Origin: Pedobacter sp. FW305-3-2-15-E-R2A2
GTDB lineage: Bacteria > Bacteroidota > Bacteroidia > Sphingobacteriales > Sphingobacteriaceae
DNA: 64,000 bases
Assembly (NCBI RefSeq): GCF_038446955.1
Contig: NZ_CP151803.1
Location: forward strand, 2,356,001-2,420,000
Direction of reading: 5' to 3'
Shown: positions 51,416 through 60,700 of the stretch, one piece after another
Layout: each line of letters begins with the position of its first letter
Position numbering within the stretch: the first letter of the stretch is position 1
The notes under the pieces: generated by a model
The model's input: the letters and a program-made list of their open reading frames with translations, nothing else
What the model was told of the DNA's origin: nothing
The model's database searches: none
Translations under genes and position numbers: made by a program

Positions 51416-51760
51416 ATGAAAAAACTGATTACACTCGTGTTTTTTGCCTGTTTTGCTCTTGCTGTACAGGCGCAGGAAAAAGTGAAAAAAGAAACTGTTG
51501 TTGCCAGTAAACAAAAGCCTCAGGTGGTGGAGACTGCCTGCGGAGAATGTAAGTTCGGCCTGGAAGGGAAAGAATGTGACCTTGCAGTGCGTATAAACGG
51601 ACACGCCTATTTTGTGGATGGAACGAGCATTGATGACCATGGTGATGCCCATGCCAAAGATGGCTTTTGTAACAAGATCAGAAAAGCAGAAGTAACAGGG
51701 AAGGTCGTTGATGGCAGATTCAAAGCTACTTCTTTCAAATTATTGAAAGACAAAAAATAA
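51416..51760 (+). CDS. Secreted DUF6370-family protein
   Basis: Started at MKKLITLVFFACFALAVQA (ATG 51416), 114 residues. The cysteine-rich core (CGECKFGLEGKECDLAVRIN, then HAKDGFCNKIRKAEVTGKVV) is the DUF6370 pattern seen in small exported proteins of Bacteroidota. Four cysteines could form disulfides or bind a metal. The role is unknown. The upstream ATG at 51398 is in frame but would spoil the signal peptide. Confidence 0.85.
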   Translation: MKKLITLVFFACFALAVQAQEKVKKETVVASKQKPQVVETACGECKFGLEGKECDLAVRINGHAYFVDGTSIDDHGDAHAKDGFCNKIRKAEVTGKVVDGRFKATSFKLLKDKK

Positions 51761-51762
51761 AT

Positions 51763-51792
51763 AGCTGGCCTCCCTGATCAGGGAGGCCAGCT
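51763..51792. terminator. 30-bp perfect palindromic terminator
   Basis: AGCTGGCCTCCCTGA and its exact complement TCAGGGAGGCCAGCT lie back to back with no central base. The extended GC-rich stem sits between convergent genes (DUF6370 and the serine hydrolase) and is a strong hairpin candidate on both strands, although there is no T tract. Confidence 0.7.
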
Positions 51793-51795
51793 CGC

Positions 51796-52920
51796 TTAAT
51801 AGGAAGAAGCGAGCTTGATAAAAGTGCCCTGCCAATCGGCCTTTCCTTTATTTTTTCCCAATCTCACAATGATTAGATTTTTTGCCGGATTGACATAAAT
51901 GTACTGTCCCAAAATCCCTGCCGCCATAAAATCACCTTTCTTCGTAGGAAGCCACCATTGATATTGATAATACGAAGCGCTTCCCTTGCTGGTGTCTATT
52001 TTGGTGGATTGCTTGACCCAGCTTTCAGATACGACCTGCCGACCGTTCCAATTTCCTTTGTTCAGGTAAAGTCTGCCGATTTTGGCAAAATCTCTGGCTC
52101 TTGCATTGATGCAGCAGAATGTTTTTTCCAATCCGTTTTTCTTCTTGTCCAGACTCCAGCTGGCATCATATTCCATTCCCAAAGGTTGCCATAGCTTCTC
52201 CTGAAGGTAGGCGGTGATGGTTTTCGTCTTTAATGCCCTTTCCAATACCAGCCCCAGGATCTGAGGGTTACCACTCACATATTCGAATGCTGTTCCCGGC
52301 GCTCTTTTTAATTTCAGGTGGGTAGTTGCCTTTCTCAGGTTGGTGCCGTAATAAAAGGTAGCTACTTCTCCGAAAGGATTGCTGTAGCCTTCATTAAATT
52401 CTAACCCTGAGGTCATCTGTAAAAGGTGTTCCAGTGTGACTTTATCAAAGCCATTTTCTTTTAATTCAGGAATGTAATTGGTAACAGGCTCTTCAACAGA
52501 TTTAATCAGACCATCATCAATCGCACAACCGATCAGGATAGAGATCACCGATTTTGCCATAGAAAAAGAGGGGACAATCGCTGCCTGATCATAACCTTTG
52601 AAATATTTTTCATATTGAATGGTGTCATTTTTAATGATCATAAAAGCGACCGTATTGTTGTCCTCCAGGTATTGATCAAAAGGAACTTCTCCTTGTTCGT
52701 AGATCTTGATTTTTTTCGGAAATATTCCTTTTTCTGTCTGATGGAAAACGAATTTCGGTCCGTCGTTATGCAATTGCCGGGAAGGAAACTTTTTATGATC
52801 TCCGATGTCAGCAAAATTGTAATAGACAAAACGGGCGACTTTACAGGAAGCAATAATTCCGGTAATGAAAATAAAAGCAATCAGGAAGAGGTGTTTGTTT
52901 TGAGGTTTTTTGATCAACAT
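51796..52920 (-). CDS. Serine hydrolase lipoprotein (beta-lactamase/esterase type)
   Basis: A 374-residue lipoprotein (lipobox IIASC). The catalytic Ser-x-x-Lys is in FSMAKSVISILIG (Ser120, Lys123), and the Tyr motif is near FEYVSGNPQILG. These are class C beta-lactamase-related esterases or peptidases, often membrane anchored, acting on peptidoglycan fragments or esters. No regulator adjoins it. The substrate is not known, and beta-lactam hydrolysis should not be assumed. Confidence 0.88.
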   Translation of the reverse strand: MLIKKPQNKHLFLIAFIFITGIIASCKVARFVYYNFADIGDHKKFPSRQLHNDGPKFVFHQTEKGIFPKKIKIYEQGEVPFDQYLEDNNTVAFMIIKNDTIQYEKYFKGYDQAAIVPSFSMAKSVISILIGCAIDDGLIKSVEEPVTNYIPELKENGFDKVTLEHLLQMTSGLEFNEGYSNPFGEVATFYYGTNLRKATTHLKLKRAPGTAFEYVSGNPQILGLVLERALKTKTITAYLQEKLWQPLGMEYDASWSLDKKKNGLEKTFCCINARARDFAKIGRLYLNKGNWNGRQVVSESWVKQSTKIDTSKGSASYYQYQWWLPTKKGDFMAAGILGQYIYVNPAKNLIIVRLGKNKGKADWQGTFIKLASSY

Positions 52921-53043
52921 TGCGTCAGTTTGGTGTTACTTATCCTGAAAAGAGAAATTGATCTTGTCCTTTCCGAATAAATAAGTTTATTTAGTACTGG
53001 TTAATAACTAAGTATCAATTATAATGAAATTAGGTGATAAAGT

Positions 53044-53382
53044 ATGGGTAGTTGTTATGAATTAAGACTTTCATCGAATGAAACTCAAAAGGTAGCCATT
53101 GAAGCGATATTGGGAAAATCAAATGGCAGTCAGGATTTTAGCTGGTGGCAGATGATTGTCGAGGAAAATACTGTGCTTTATACTAAGGCATTGCCTCATT
53201 TTCTGGATTTAATAGAACTCCATACGGACGAGCTCCGTGGAATCGGGATTTCATCAGATATGATCACCATCTGGTATTTGTATGCCTATGAAAATCAGTG
53301 TAACATGGAGTTCGATCCCGGGCTTACCCTGCGGTTAGGTAAGCTTGGCATCACCCTGTGTATCAGTTGCTGGGAAAAGTAA
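53044..53382 (+). CDS. Hypothetical protein, 112 residues
   Basis: A small cytoplasmic-looking protein beginning MGSCYELRLSSNETQKVAIE. The sequence contains WWQMIVEENTVLYTKALPHF and IGISSDMITIWYLYAYENQC and is helical with many aromatic residues. I recognise no family. Its last 20 bases overlap the end of the convergent GNAT gene. The ATG start is plain, and the codon use does not stand out. Confidence 0.65.
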   Translation: MGSCYELRLSSNETQKVAIEAILGKSNGSQDFSWWQMIVEENTVLYTKALPHFLDLIELHTDELRGIGISSDMITIWYLYAYENQCNMEFDPGLTLRLGKLGITLCISCWEK

Positions 53383-53902
53383 GCTCCTTTTCCATTTCCA
53401 ATAGCATCACTTCTTTTAGTGGAACGCCAAACCTATGATGTTCTACAGGAAAAGGGAAGCTTTTACCCGTCAGCAAGTAGGCTCTTCTTTCGTAAAATGC
53501 GATTAATTCGTCTCTGCCCTGGATAACTGTCAGGTTAATTGCCTTGCAGCCTTCCGCTTTTCCATGCGCTTCAGCGGCTTGTAATAAAATCTTTCCAATT
53601 CCAGCTGCCTGAAGCTCGGGATGAACGGCAAACATGCCCAGGTGGAGCTTGTCCTGCTTTTTATGTAAATTAACACAGCCAATGATCTGCTGATTTTCGT
53701 CCGTATATTTTAAAATGCAGATGTCTGGATGGGTAAGGTAGGCGCTTAGGGTTTCCTCATCGACCCTGATTTCTCCTGCTATAAAAGAACTTTCATCAGT
53801 CCATCCTTTTTTTGACGACTCGCCACGGTAGGTGACATTTACTAAGGTTAATAATTCTGCTAAATCAGCTAAGGAAGATCTTGAAACGGACATGGTACTC
53901 AT
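53363..53902 (-). CDS. GNAT family N-acetyltransferase
   Basis: A 179-residue acetyltransferase with the acetyl-CoA loop AAGIGKILLQAAEAHG (preceded by FAVHPELQ) and the C-terminal ELIAFYERRAYLLTG. The start may be ATG 53902 or 53893. The N-terminal SSLADLAELLTLVNVTYRGE is normal for the family. It ends 20 bp inside the convergent 112-residue gene. The substrate is unknown. Confidence 0.9.
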   Translation of the reverse strand: MSTMSVSRSSLADLAELLTLVNVTYRGESSKKGWTDESSFIAGEIRVDEETLSAYLTHPDICILKYTDENQQIIGCVNLHKKQDKLHLGMFAVHPELQAAGIGKILLQAAEAHGKAEGCKAINLTVIQGRDELIAFYERRAYLLTGKSFPFPVEHHRFGVPLKEVMLLEMEKELTFPSN

Positions 53903-53970
53903 TGAAACAAAAGTCTTTATTTTTTTGCTAAAATCATCAAGTACATTTCTAAAAATCGGCTATCCTTGTA

Positions 53971-54597
53971 TTAGCAGGTCCAGAAATAAATGGCATAGGT
54001 CCTTGTGTCCTGAAAATAATCGCCATACAGACAGACATTACCATCCCATAATGTAAAATGTCCTGATGCTGCTGATCCCGGTCTGTCTGCTCCAAATTTT
54101 GCCTTGAAACAGATAATTCCTGTTTTCCCATAAATTGTCCTTTTGAGTTGACTAATCTGTCCGACAGTTAGCATGGTCTGACGTGGTTCCAGGAGTATTT
54201 TATGATCCGGTTGCTTGTATTTGTGGTTCACGTAGTCGAAGAATTCATTTACCCGAAAACAATAGCGCTTTTTGTCCGCCCCATAGGTAGTCTCAAAGGC
54301 ATTCACATATTTATATGTTCTTGGAATGCTATGCAAGTTATCCCTCTGTATCTTAGCTTTCCTGAGTTCATCAAAATTAATCGATTTTGGAATTACCTTC
54401 CATGAAGGTGTAGGCCATTGATCAAAGGGAATAGGTGGATCACCGAGATAATTGAATGCTTTACTCATTCTGATCACACAGCCATTGTCCATTAATACGG
54501 AGTTAACCCCGCCACCAATTGAACTTAATAGGGCCTGATGCTCGATCACAGGGTAGTTGACACGTAATTCTGAGAATGGAGGAAGAGCGATACCCAT
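53971..54597 (-). CDS. Tae4-like peptidoglycan amidase (candidate toxin)
   Basis: A 208-residue protein without a signal peptide. The region NGCVIRMSKAFNYLG (Cys40) matches the Tae4 active-site motif tCaIRmSyaLn, and GHFTLWDG (His180, Asp185) matches the second catalytic block GHxDLWdG. Tae4 proteins are NlpC/P60-related amidases that cut peptide cross-links of peptidoglycan and are delivered between cells by type VI secretion. No secretion-system gene is in the window. The neighbour at 54599, ending one base before this gene, encodes a lipoprotein that may be its immunity partner. Confidence 0.75.
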   Translation of the reverse strand: MGIALPPFSELRVNYPVIEHQALLSSIGGGVNSVLMDNGCVIRMSKAFNYLGDPPIPFDQWPTPSWKVIPKSINFDELRKAKIQRDNLHSIPRTYKYVNAFETTYGADKKRYCFRVNEFFDYVNHKYKQPDHKILLEPRQTMLTVGQISQLKRTIYGKTGIICFKAKFGADRPGSAASGHFTLWDGNVCLYGDYFQDTRTYAIYFWTC

Positions 54598-54598
54598 T

Positions 54599-55153
54599 TT
54601 AGCGTTTTTTTAATAAACTATCGACATACTTTGAGTTATCCACGGTCGCATTATCTTCTACGACACTGTAACGGAGGTTCTTGTCTTCAAAATGTTCAAG
54701 TGGTTTTTTATGGTGATAAAGGAAAACAATAACCGTATCTGTTGGATTGCTGCTAAAGTTTCTTTCTGACCTGCCCGCATAATCCAGGAATTGCGTTGTT
54801 TTTAGCTTTCCCTTATATACTTTCAATACTTGTGTCCTATAGACTTTTACATTGTATTTAAAAGTATCGACCTTTAAAAACCTCACCCTGACAATATCTG
54901 TTGCCTTCGACTGGATGTCTTTGTAAAAAGATTCAGGAAGGTGAACTGTTTCTGCAACACGTTGAGGTATAGCTTGTTCTTTTGTTGCACTGTCTTTCTG
55001 AACAACGGAACTATCTTTCTGAACGGTATCCTGATTGTTTTTAGAATCCGGGCGCCCTCCTTTGCAGGAGGAAAGTGAAAAAAGGATTAAAATGACGACA
55101 GCGATCTTAAAGATAATTTTTGTATGGTATAGCTTAAACAGGCTTTGTATCAT
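54599..55153 (-). CDS. Lipoprotein coupled to the Tae4-like amidase (candidate immunity protein)
   Basis: A 184-residue lipoprotein (signal IAVVILILFSLSSC, Cys at about 30), so the mature protein faces the periplasm. A Lys/Gln/Asp/Ser-rich linker follows to about residue 72, then a domain with strands such as IVRVRFLKVDTFKYNVKVYR and LKVYKGKLKTTQFLDYAG, resembling TIMP-like/NTR domains. It does not look like the known all-helical Tai4 inhibitor. It is the upstream gene of a pair in which the stop and the next ATG are one base apart; periplasmic location and coupling suggest immunity to the amidase. Confidence 0.65.
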   Translation of the reverse strand: MIQSLFKLYHTKIIFKIAVVILILFSLSSCKGGRPDSKNNQDTVQKDSSVVQKDSATKEQAIPQRVAETVHLPESFYKDIQSKATDIVRVRFLKVDTFKYNVKVYRTQVLKVYKGKLKTTQFLDYAGRSERNFSSNPTDTVIVFLYHHKKPLEHFEDKNLRYSVVEDNATVDNSKYVDSLLKKR

Positions 55154-55343
55154 AATAATTGGTTGTCCTTTTTCGAATAGAATGATTTTCTTTATCCTGC
55201 AAAAATAGTACCATTATTTATTTTTACTTAATTAAGGTGTTGTTTTATGGAGTTAATGACATCTTTTTTATTAAATTAGCTGCGTTTGATCCCCATCTGT
55301 ACAATGCTATTTCTTCAAAATCACTACAGGAATTGTCCTGAGG

Positions 55344-55520
55344 ATGGAGGTGGAATCTAACATCGACCAATTCTATATGGCTTATAATGGGGATGATTAT
55401 AGCAAAGCTGTTGAATTGCTACACGAGGTGCTTTTAAAAGAAGGAGGTTCTGCCTGGCTTTATTCCCAGGCGCAAAGCACTGATATAGCTGGAATAATCC
55501 TAATTATCCCAGCTACATAA
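55344..55520 (+). CDS. Possible 58-residue TPR-like fragment in the 55154-55542 spacer
   Basis: The 389-bp spacer between the lipoprotein and the outer-membrane barrel contains one short frame starting MEVESNIDQFYMAYNGDDYS and continuing KAVELLHEVLLKEGGSAWLY, which looks like the first helix pair of a TPR-type protein. It then breaks into a run IAGIILIIPAT and stops. The last 30 bases coincide with a hairpin (TAGCTGG/CCAGCTA, 55486-55515), so the end may not be protein. It may be a remnant of a larger gene. A -7-like box TATTTTTG on the minus strand (55200-55207) probably serves the lipoprotein gene. Confidence 0.25.
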   Translation: MEVESNIDQFYMAYNGDDYSKAVELLHEVLLKEGGSAWLYSQAQSTDIAGIILIIPAT

Positions 55521-55542
55521 AATTGACGTAAATCTATATTCC

Positions 55543-56028
55543 TTAGAAAGTGAAGCGGACACCTAACCCGATATCACCGCCCCAGAATTCGGTATCAGGA
55601 GTGATTTGAAGTGCAGGTATCCAGTCTAACGACAAGTTAATCGGCGCATTTTTTATTTTATAATCCAATCCTAAAACACCATTCGCCGACAAGTATATAT
55701 CGCTGCCGCCACCATGTTTTATTTTGTAAGCACCAACCGTTGCTCCACCACCATAAAACCAGTTAAGGCCATCCACACCTTTTATTGGGTTGTAAACTTC
55801 GTATAAACCAGTCAGGTTCATATAAGTGACGCCACTATTGCTTCTAAAGTTTCCAATTAATTCGAGCATTGCGCCTTTGTTAAGCGCAGTTTTAAAACTT
55901 ACCCCATTGGCGTTACCAAAACGGCCACCAATTGCATGTTTGTAATCCTGAGCATTTGCATTGCCGATGCTCATGGTAAATAAAGCCGCAGCCACGGTAA
56001 AAGAAAAAAGTAGTTTTTTAAGGTTCAT
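55543..56028 (-). CDS. Small outer-membrane beta-barrel protein
   Basis: A 161-residue protein with a signal peptide (LLFSFTVAAALFTMSIGNAN) and alternating amphipathic strands ending in the typical aromatic terminus GVRFTF. About eight strands are likely (for example GAMLELIGNFRSNSGVTYMN, NWFYGGGATVGAYKIKHG). Such small barrels resemble OmpW/OmpX-type or porin-like proteins with unknown cargo. It has its own promoter (56087-56094). Confidence 0.85.
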   Translation of the reverse strand: MNLKKLLFSFTVAAALFTMSIGNANAQDYKHAIGGRFGNANGVSFKTALNKGAMLELIGNFRSNSGVTYMNLTGLYEVYNPIKGVDGLNWFYGGGATVGAYKIKHGGGSDIYLSANGVLGLDYKIKNAPINLSLDWIPALQITPDTEFWGGDIGLGVRFTF

Positions 56029-56086
56029 AATGTATTTGTTTAATGTTTTTTAAGGTGAAAAGGGGATAAGGATCTTTAAATTCCGA

Positions 56087-56094
56087 CAAAGCTA
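56087..56094 (-). promoter_or_regulatory. Bacteroidota promoter of the barrel gene
   Basis: On the minus strand the -7 box TAGCTTTG is preceded by TTG with 20 bp between them, a good match to the Bacteroidota -33/-7 promoter. The gene starts about 58 bases downstream. Confidence 0.5.
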
Positions 56095-56240
56095 AAAATG
56101 AAGCAGCGGACTTACAATCGTGGAAAACCAGTAGTTTTTCTTACCAGTTTCCAGGTATAACTACAGCATCAGACCCGCATATTCCGGAAATAAGAAATGA
56201 GGAAAAAGCAAGAACCTCTGCTAACAACATGAACTTTTTC

Positions 56241-56248
56241 TAACTTTG
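56241..56248 (+). promoter_or_regulatory. Bacteroidota promoter of the aminopeptidase gene
   Basis: The -7 box TAACTTTG lies 25 bp upstream of the start, with a CTG 20 bp before it in place of the usual -33 TTG. Confidence 0.45.
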
Positions 56249-56273
56249 AGACAACACCTTAAAATCATCACAT

Positions 56274-57662
56274 ATGTTTCATAAAAACGAATATATAGAA
56301 AGAAGAAAACAACTCGCCGGACAATTCAGCACTGGAATCCTGCTCTTTTTAGGAAACGAAGAGAGTCCGATGAATTTCTTTGACAATACTTATCATTTCA
56401 GACAGGACAGTACTTTTCTTTATTATTTTGGGATTCAGGAACCGGGACTGAATGCGATCATCGATATTGACGAAGATAAAGTGATCCTCTTTGGGGATGA
56501 GATGAGCATAGACGCCATCGTATGGATGGGCAGACAAAAGACCCTTCGTGCGAAAGCAGATGATGCCGGCATTGCCATCGTTTCTCCTTCTTCAGCACTG
56601 GAAAGCTACCTTACCGAAAATAAAAGAAAAGTTCATTTCTTACCGCCATACCGCGCCGAAGCCAAAATCAAACTGGCAGACTTGCTGGACCTTAAACAAA
56701 ATCAGCTTAGCGAAGAAGTTTCCGTGCCCTTTATTAAAGCGGTTGTAGCGCAACGCTCTATTAAATCAGCAGTAGAACTGGTAGAGCTTGATAAAGCTTC
56801 TGAGATCTCGGCAGATATGCACCTGATGGCCATGCAAATTGCAAGACCAGGGATGACAGAAAACGAAATTGCAGCTGCCGTGCACCAGGTGGCATTGAAG
56901 TCCGGCGGACAGCTTTCTTACCCGATTATTTTAAGTGTTGAGGGACATATCCTGCACAACCATCACCATGGCAATACCTTAAAAGAAGGGGATATGGTAT
57001 TAAACGATTCGGGTGCCGAAACCCCAATGGGCTATGCCGGCGATCTTACCCGTACTTTTCCGGCCGGAAAGAAATTCCTTCCGGCACAAAAAGAAGCTTA
57101 TAATATCGTCTTAAATGCCTATCAGGAAGGGGTAAAAGCCCTGAAACCAGGAGTTCGTTATCTCGATATCCATAATAAATCCTGCCTCAGCCTTGCGGAA
57201 GGATTAAAATCTCTGGGTCTGATGAAAGGAAACCTGGAAGATGCAGTTGCGCAAGGGGCACATACTTTGTTCTTCCAATGTGGCACGGGGCACATGATGG
57301 GGCTCGATGTCCATGATATGGAGAATCTTGGCGAACAGTACGTAGGATATACGGACGAATTGAAAAAGAATACCACTCAATTCGGACTGAAATCACTGAG
57401 GTTAGGGAAAGCACTGGAAGAAGGCTATGTATTGACCGTAGAACCTGGACTTTACTTTATTCCCGAACTGATTGATCAGTGGAAAGAAAACAACCACCTT
57501 TCAGCATATATCAATTATGATAAAGTGGAGGAATATAGAAACTTCGGTGGAATCAGGGTAGAAGATGATTATGTCATTACCAATGAAGGTTCGCGTAAGT
57601 TAGGTAAAGACCTGGCGATTTCTGTGGAAGACGTAGAAGCAATAAGAGCTAACGCTTATTAA
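56274..57662 (+). CDS. Aminopeptidase P (Xaa-Pro aminopeptidase) family
   Basis: A 462-residue cytoplasmic metallopeptidase. The N-terminal creatinase-like domain (residues about 1-165) is followed by the pita-bread catalytic domain with the metal ligands in LNDSGAETPMGYAGDLTRTF (two Asp), GTGHMMGLDVHDM (His), VLTVEPGLYFIPE (Glu) and GGIRVEDDYVIT (Glu). It should remove the first residue before proline from peptides. It stands alone between the barrel gene (divergent) and the giant protease gene (convergent). Confidence 0.95.
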   Translation: MFHKNEYIERRKQLAGQFSTGILLFLGNEESPMNFFDNTYHFRQDSTFLYYFGIQEPGLNAIIDIDEDKVILFGDEMSIDAIVWMGRQKTLRAKADDAGIAIVSPSSALESYLTENKRKVHFLPPYRAEAKIKLADLLDLKQNQLSEEVSVPFIKAVVAQRSIKSAVELVELDKASEISADMHLMAMQIARPGMTENEIAAAVHQVALKSGGQLSYPIILSVEGHILHNHHHGNTLKEGDMVLNDSGAETPMGYAGDLTRTFPAGKKFLPAQKEAYNIVLNAYQEGVKALKPGVRYLDIHNKSCLSLAEGLKSLGLMKGNLEDAVAQGAHTLFFQCGTGHMMGLDVHDMENLGEQYVGYTDELKKNTTQFGLKSLRLGKALEEGYVLTVEPGLYFIPELIDQWKENNHLSAYINYDKVEEYRNFGGIRVEDDYVITNEGSRKLGKDLAISVEDVEAIRANAY

Positions 57663-57664
57663 AA

Positions 57665-57702
57665 TTATCTACCGGATGCATACAAAGGCATCCGGTAGAT
57701 AA
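57665..57702. terminator. Bidirectional terminator, 15-bp perfect stem
   Basis: TTATCTACCGGATGC and its complement GCATCCGGTAGATAA enclose an 8-base loop. It separates the aminopeptidase from the convergent giant protease gene. AAAAT precedes and AAAATAACC follows, as in hairpins that serve both strands. Confidence 0.85.
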
Positions 57703-57710
57703 AATAACCA

Positions 57711-60700
57711 TTATCTGATCAGGGTGATAAAGCCGGTATAGGCTTGTTTTGCACCGATGTCAATGGTATAAAAATAGGTGTCTTCGGTTAAAGGACTCCC
57801 GTCAAATAGTCCTTCCCAATAATTAGAATCATTGGAATAATTTCTGGTACTAAACACAACTCTTCCTTTTTTGGTGAAAACCGTCACCTTATTATTCGGG
57901 AAGTTAGCAATGTCTTCAATGATCCATTTATCATTTCTGCCATCTCCATTTGGGGTGATGATATTCGAAGCCAGAATCGCATCTTTCTTTTTCTCCAGGT
58001 TAACCATTACCGTAGTGGAAGTACTTGTCAATCCCTTATTGTCCGTAGCGACAGCGCTAAGGTAATAAGTGCCCGGATCTTTGGGCTGCCATCTAAAAGT
58101 GTAAGGTGGAATGGTCACTGTTTCAATTTTAGAAGACCTTTCAAAGAATTCAACCTTAGCAATAGTTCCATCTGAATCCGTAGCCTGAGCAGTGATGGTT
58201 ACCTTTTTGTTCGGATTGAAGAGGCTTCCATTCTCAGGACTGATGATCGCTACCGCAGGTGCTGCATTAACGGGTATAACCTCAAGACTAAGTTGCTCAG
58301 AAATACTTTCTGCCGCATTATTGTCTTTCACTTTTGCCCTCAGCTGATGATTGCCTACTGTTGCTCCGGTCCAGTTGAACTCATAAGGTGAGGCATTACT
58401 TTCTCCGATTTTTACGGTTCCGTCATAGAATTCCACCAGGGCAATGGTGCCATCGTCATCACTCGCCTCTGCCTTCAGAAGAATGGGCTGTGAGGTGTCA
58501 AACACGGCATTCTGCACTGGGGCAGTTAAGGTAACCATTGGATTGGTATTCGTTTTAACCGTGATAGAAACCGTATCTGTTGCCATCAACCCAGCTTTGT
58601 CCAGGGCTTTGGCCAGGAGTTGATAAGTTCCTGCAGGAAGTGGTTCAAGGCTACAACTGAACGAAGGTCCTGTAAGGGCAGCAACCTTTGTTGTTCCATT
58701 GTAGACCTCGACCACTGGCATCGGTCCATCCGGATCTGAAGCCGTTCCTGTTATTTTTATCGAATCGGTGGTTTTATAGTTTGCGTTATTCGAAGGAGCG
58801 CTGAAAGCAATCAGCGGTGCGGTATTCGCTTTACTATCGATAATGATTTGGCTGTTTCTCAGGTCTGCAGTTCCTGCAATGAAACTGCTGAAACCAATTT
58901 GGGTGGTTCCCTGAATTCCGGTACCCCAATCTCCGCTTTGGTTAAAACCGCGTTGATAAAGGTTCAGGTTCACATTGCTGTTGGCAACACCGGATAGCTC
59001 AGCGCTTTCAAGCGCACTGGCCGCTGTGTCTCCATAATTCCTGATGATCCAGTATTTTGAATCCAGGGGATTGGTGTTGGCCGCCAGGTTAAACGGAAGG
59101 CTGTTCAATTTGCTAATCACCACATTCCCTTTGGGATAAGTTCCTGTAGCTGCATAATTTAAAGCCAGTCCACTGAGGTTAAAGTCATACTTTCCGGCGG
59201 CATTTACCACCAACGTCTGACTAATCCCATTGGCTACCGGAGCAGAAGAGGCTTCGCGTTGTACATTTCCGGTCGCTTCTACTACATAATGGTTTGGTGA
59301 TACATCGATGAGCTGAGCCGGACCTGCATTTCCCTGTCCTTGTAAATAGACCTTTAATCCAGGTTCATTGCCGCTTAACGTTAAGTGCATGTTTTCCTGA
59401 ATTTCCTGTGCGCTACGCGACGTAGACCACAAGCGGAACTCATCCATTCTTCCGTTGATGGTATTGTCGTCCATACTTCCGATACTGAAGCTATCCCATA
59501 GCGGTGGAGCCGATGAACTTGGTTTTGATGCTGATAACTGACCGTCTATATAGAGTTTAACTGCTCCGTTATCGTAACTGAAGGCAAGGTGATGCCATAC
59601 ATTTAAAGTATTGAACATTCCGGGAATGTCAATCCTTGAGGCGGCATTGTTTGCGACCCCTATGCTCAAACCTTTATCATCGTCTGCATGTACGAGGAAG
59701 CTTCCCCAGCCATTTCCGACCGATTGATTCCATGATTTTGCCGAAGCTGCATTTAGCCAGTATTCAAGGGTAAAGGTGGTTGGCTTCCAGTTCAGTCCTG
59801 TTATTTTTAAAGCGCCGGTGGTTCCGTCAAACTGGTATGCTTTTCCTGCCAGTGTTTCCAGTGGCTCAAAACCTGAAATTTTGTTCAGTGCCAGCTGTCC
59901 GAAGGTAACACCTGCAGGAGCCGGGCTGAGTTCAAAATTAACCGGATTGGCAGTCGGACTGAGCTGAGTGGACATCGAGCTCCAGGTCTGGCCAAAAGCA
60001 TTAAAAGCACGGGAACTCAGGCGATATAAGCCGGCTGTTGCGGAAGGATCTTGTACATTTTTCAGGCTCAATCCAATAAGCCCGGTAGGAGCGATATTGG
60101 TTCCGTAATTGTTGATGACCCAATAAGTACTGTCTAAGACAGAAACGCTGGTGTTTTCGTTTGGAATAGATTTTAATCGGCTCACGACCACTTCTCCATT
60201 TGGATGGGTACCGGTTTCAGAAAACTGCAAACTCAAACCTGCCAGTGGATAGTCGCTGATTCCTGCTGCGGTAATTTGCTTGCTTTCGCTGATTCCTGCA
60301 GCCACCGGAGCAGTAGAGACCACTCTTTTAGCATCTCCATTTAAGGAAACCTTATAGCCGTTGTCCGATAAATCTGATACGCCTTTTAACGCATCCTGAA
60401 ACTGTAAATAGACTTTTAATCCGGGTTCATTTCCTACTGATGTCAGGTGCATTCCTTCACGAACCTGCTGCTGTGTTTTTTCCACAGACCACATTCTGAA
60501 TTCTTCCATCTCCCCGTCAATAGAATTGCCATCGGTAGATCCGATTTTGAAACTGCTCCATACCGGCGGGAGCGAAGAAGCAGTCTTGCTGTCGGCCAGC
60601 TTTCCATCTCTATAGATTCTGGCGACGCCATTGTTAAACGTATAGGCATAATGGTGCCATGCGAGATCCTTAAAGGCCTCCGGTATACTTAGTCTGGAAG

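Noticed and set aside
51796..52920. Annotation of the serine hydrolase as a beta-lactamase
   Set aside because: The Ser-x-x-Lys and Tyr motifs are shared by many esterases and peptidases; nothing in the sequence shows beta-lactam specificity.
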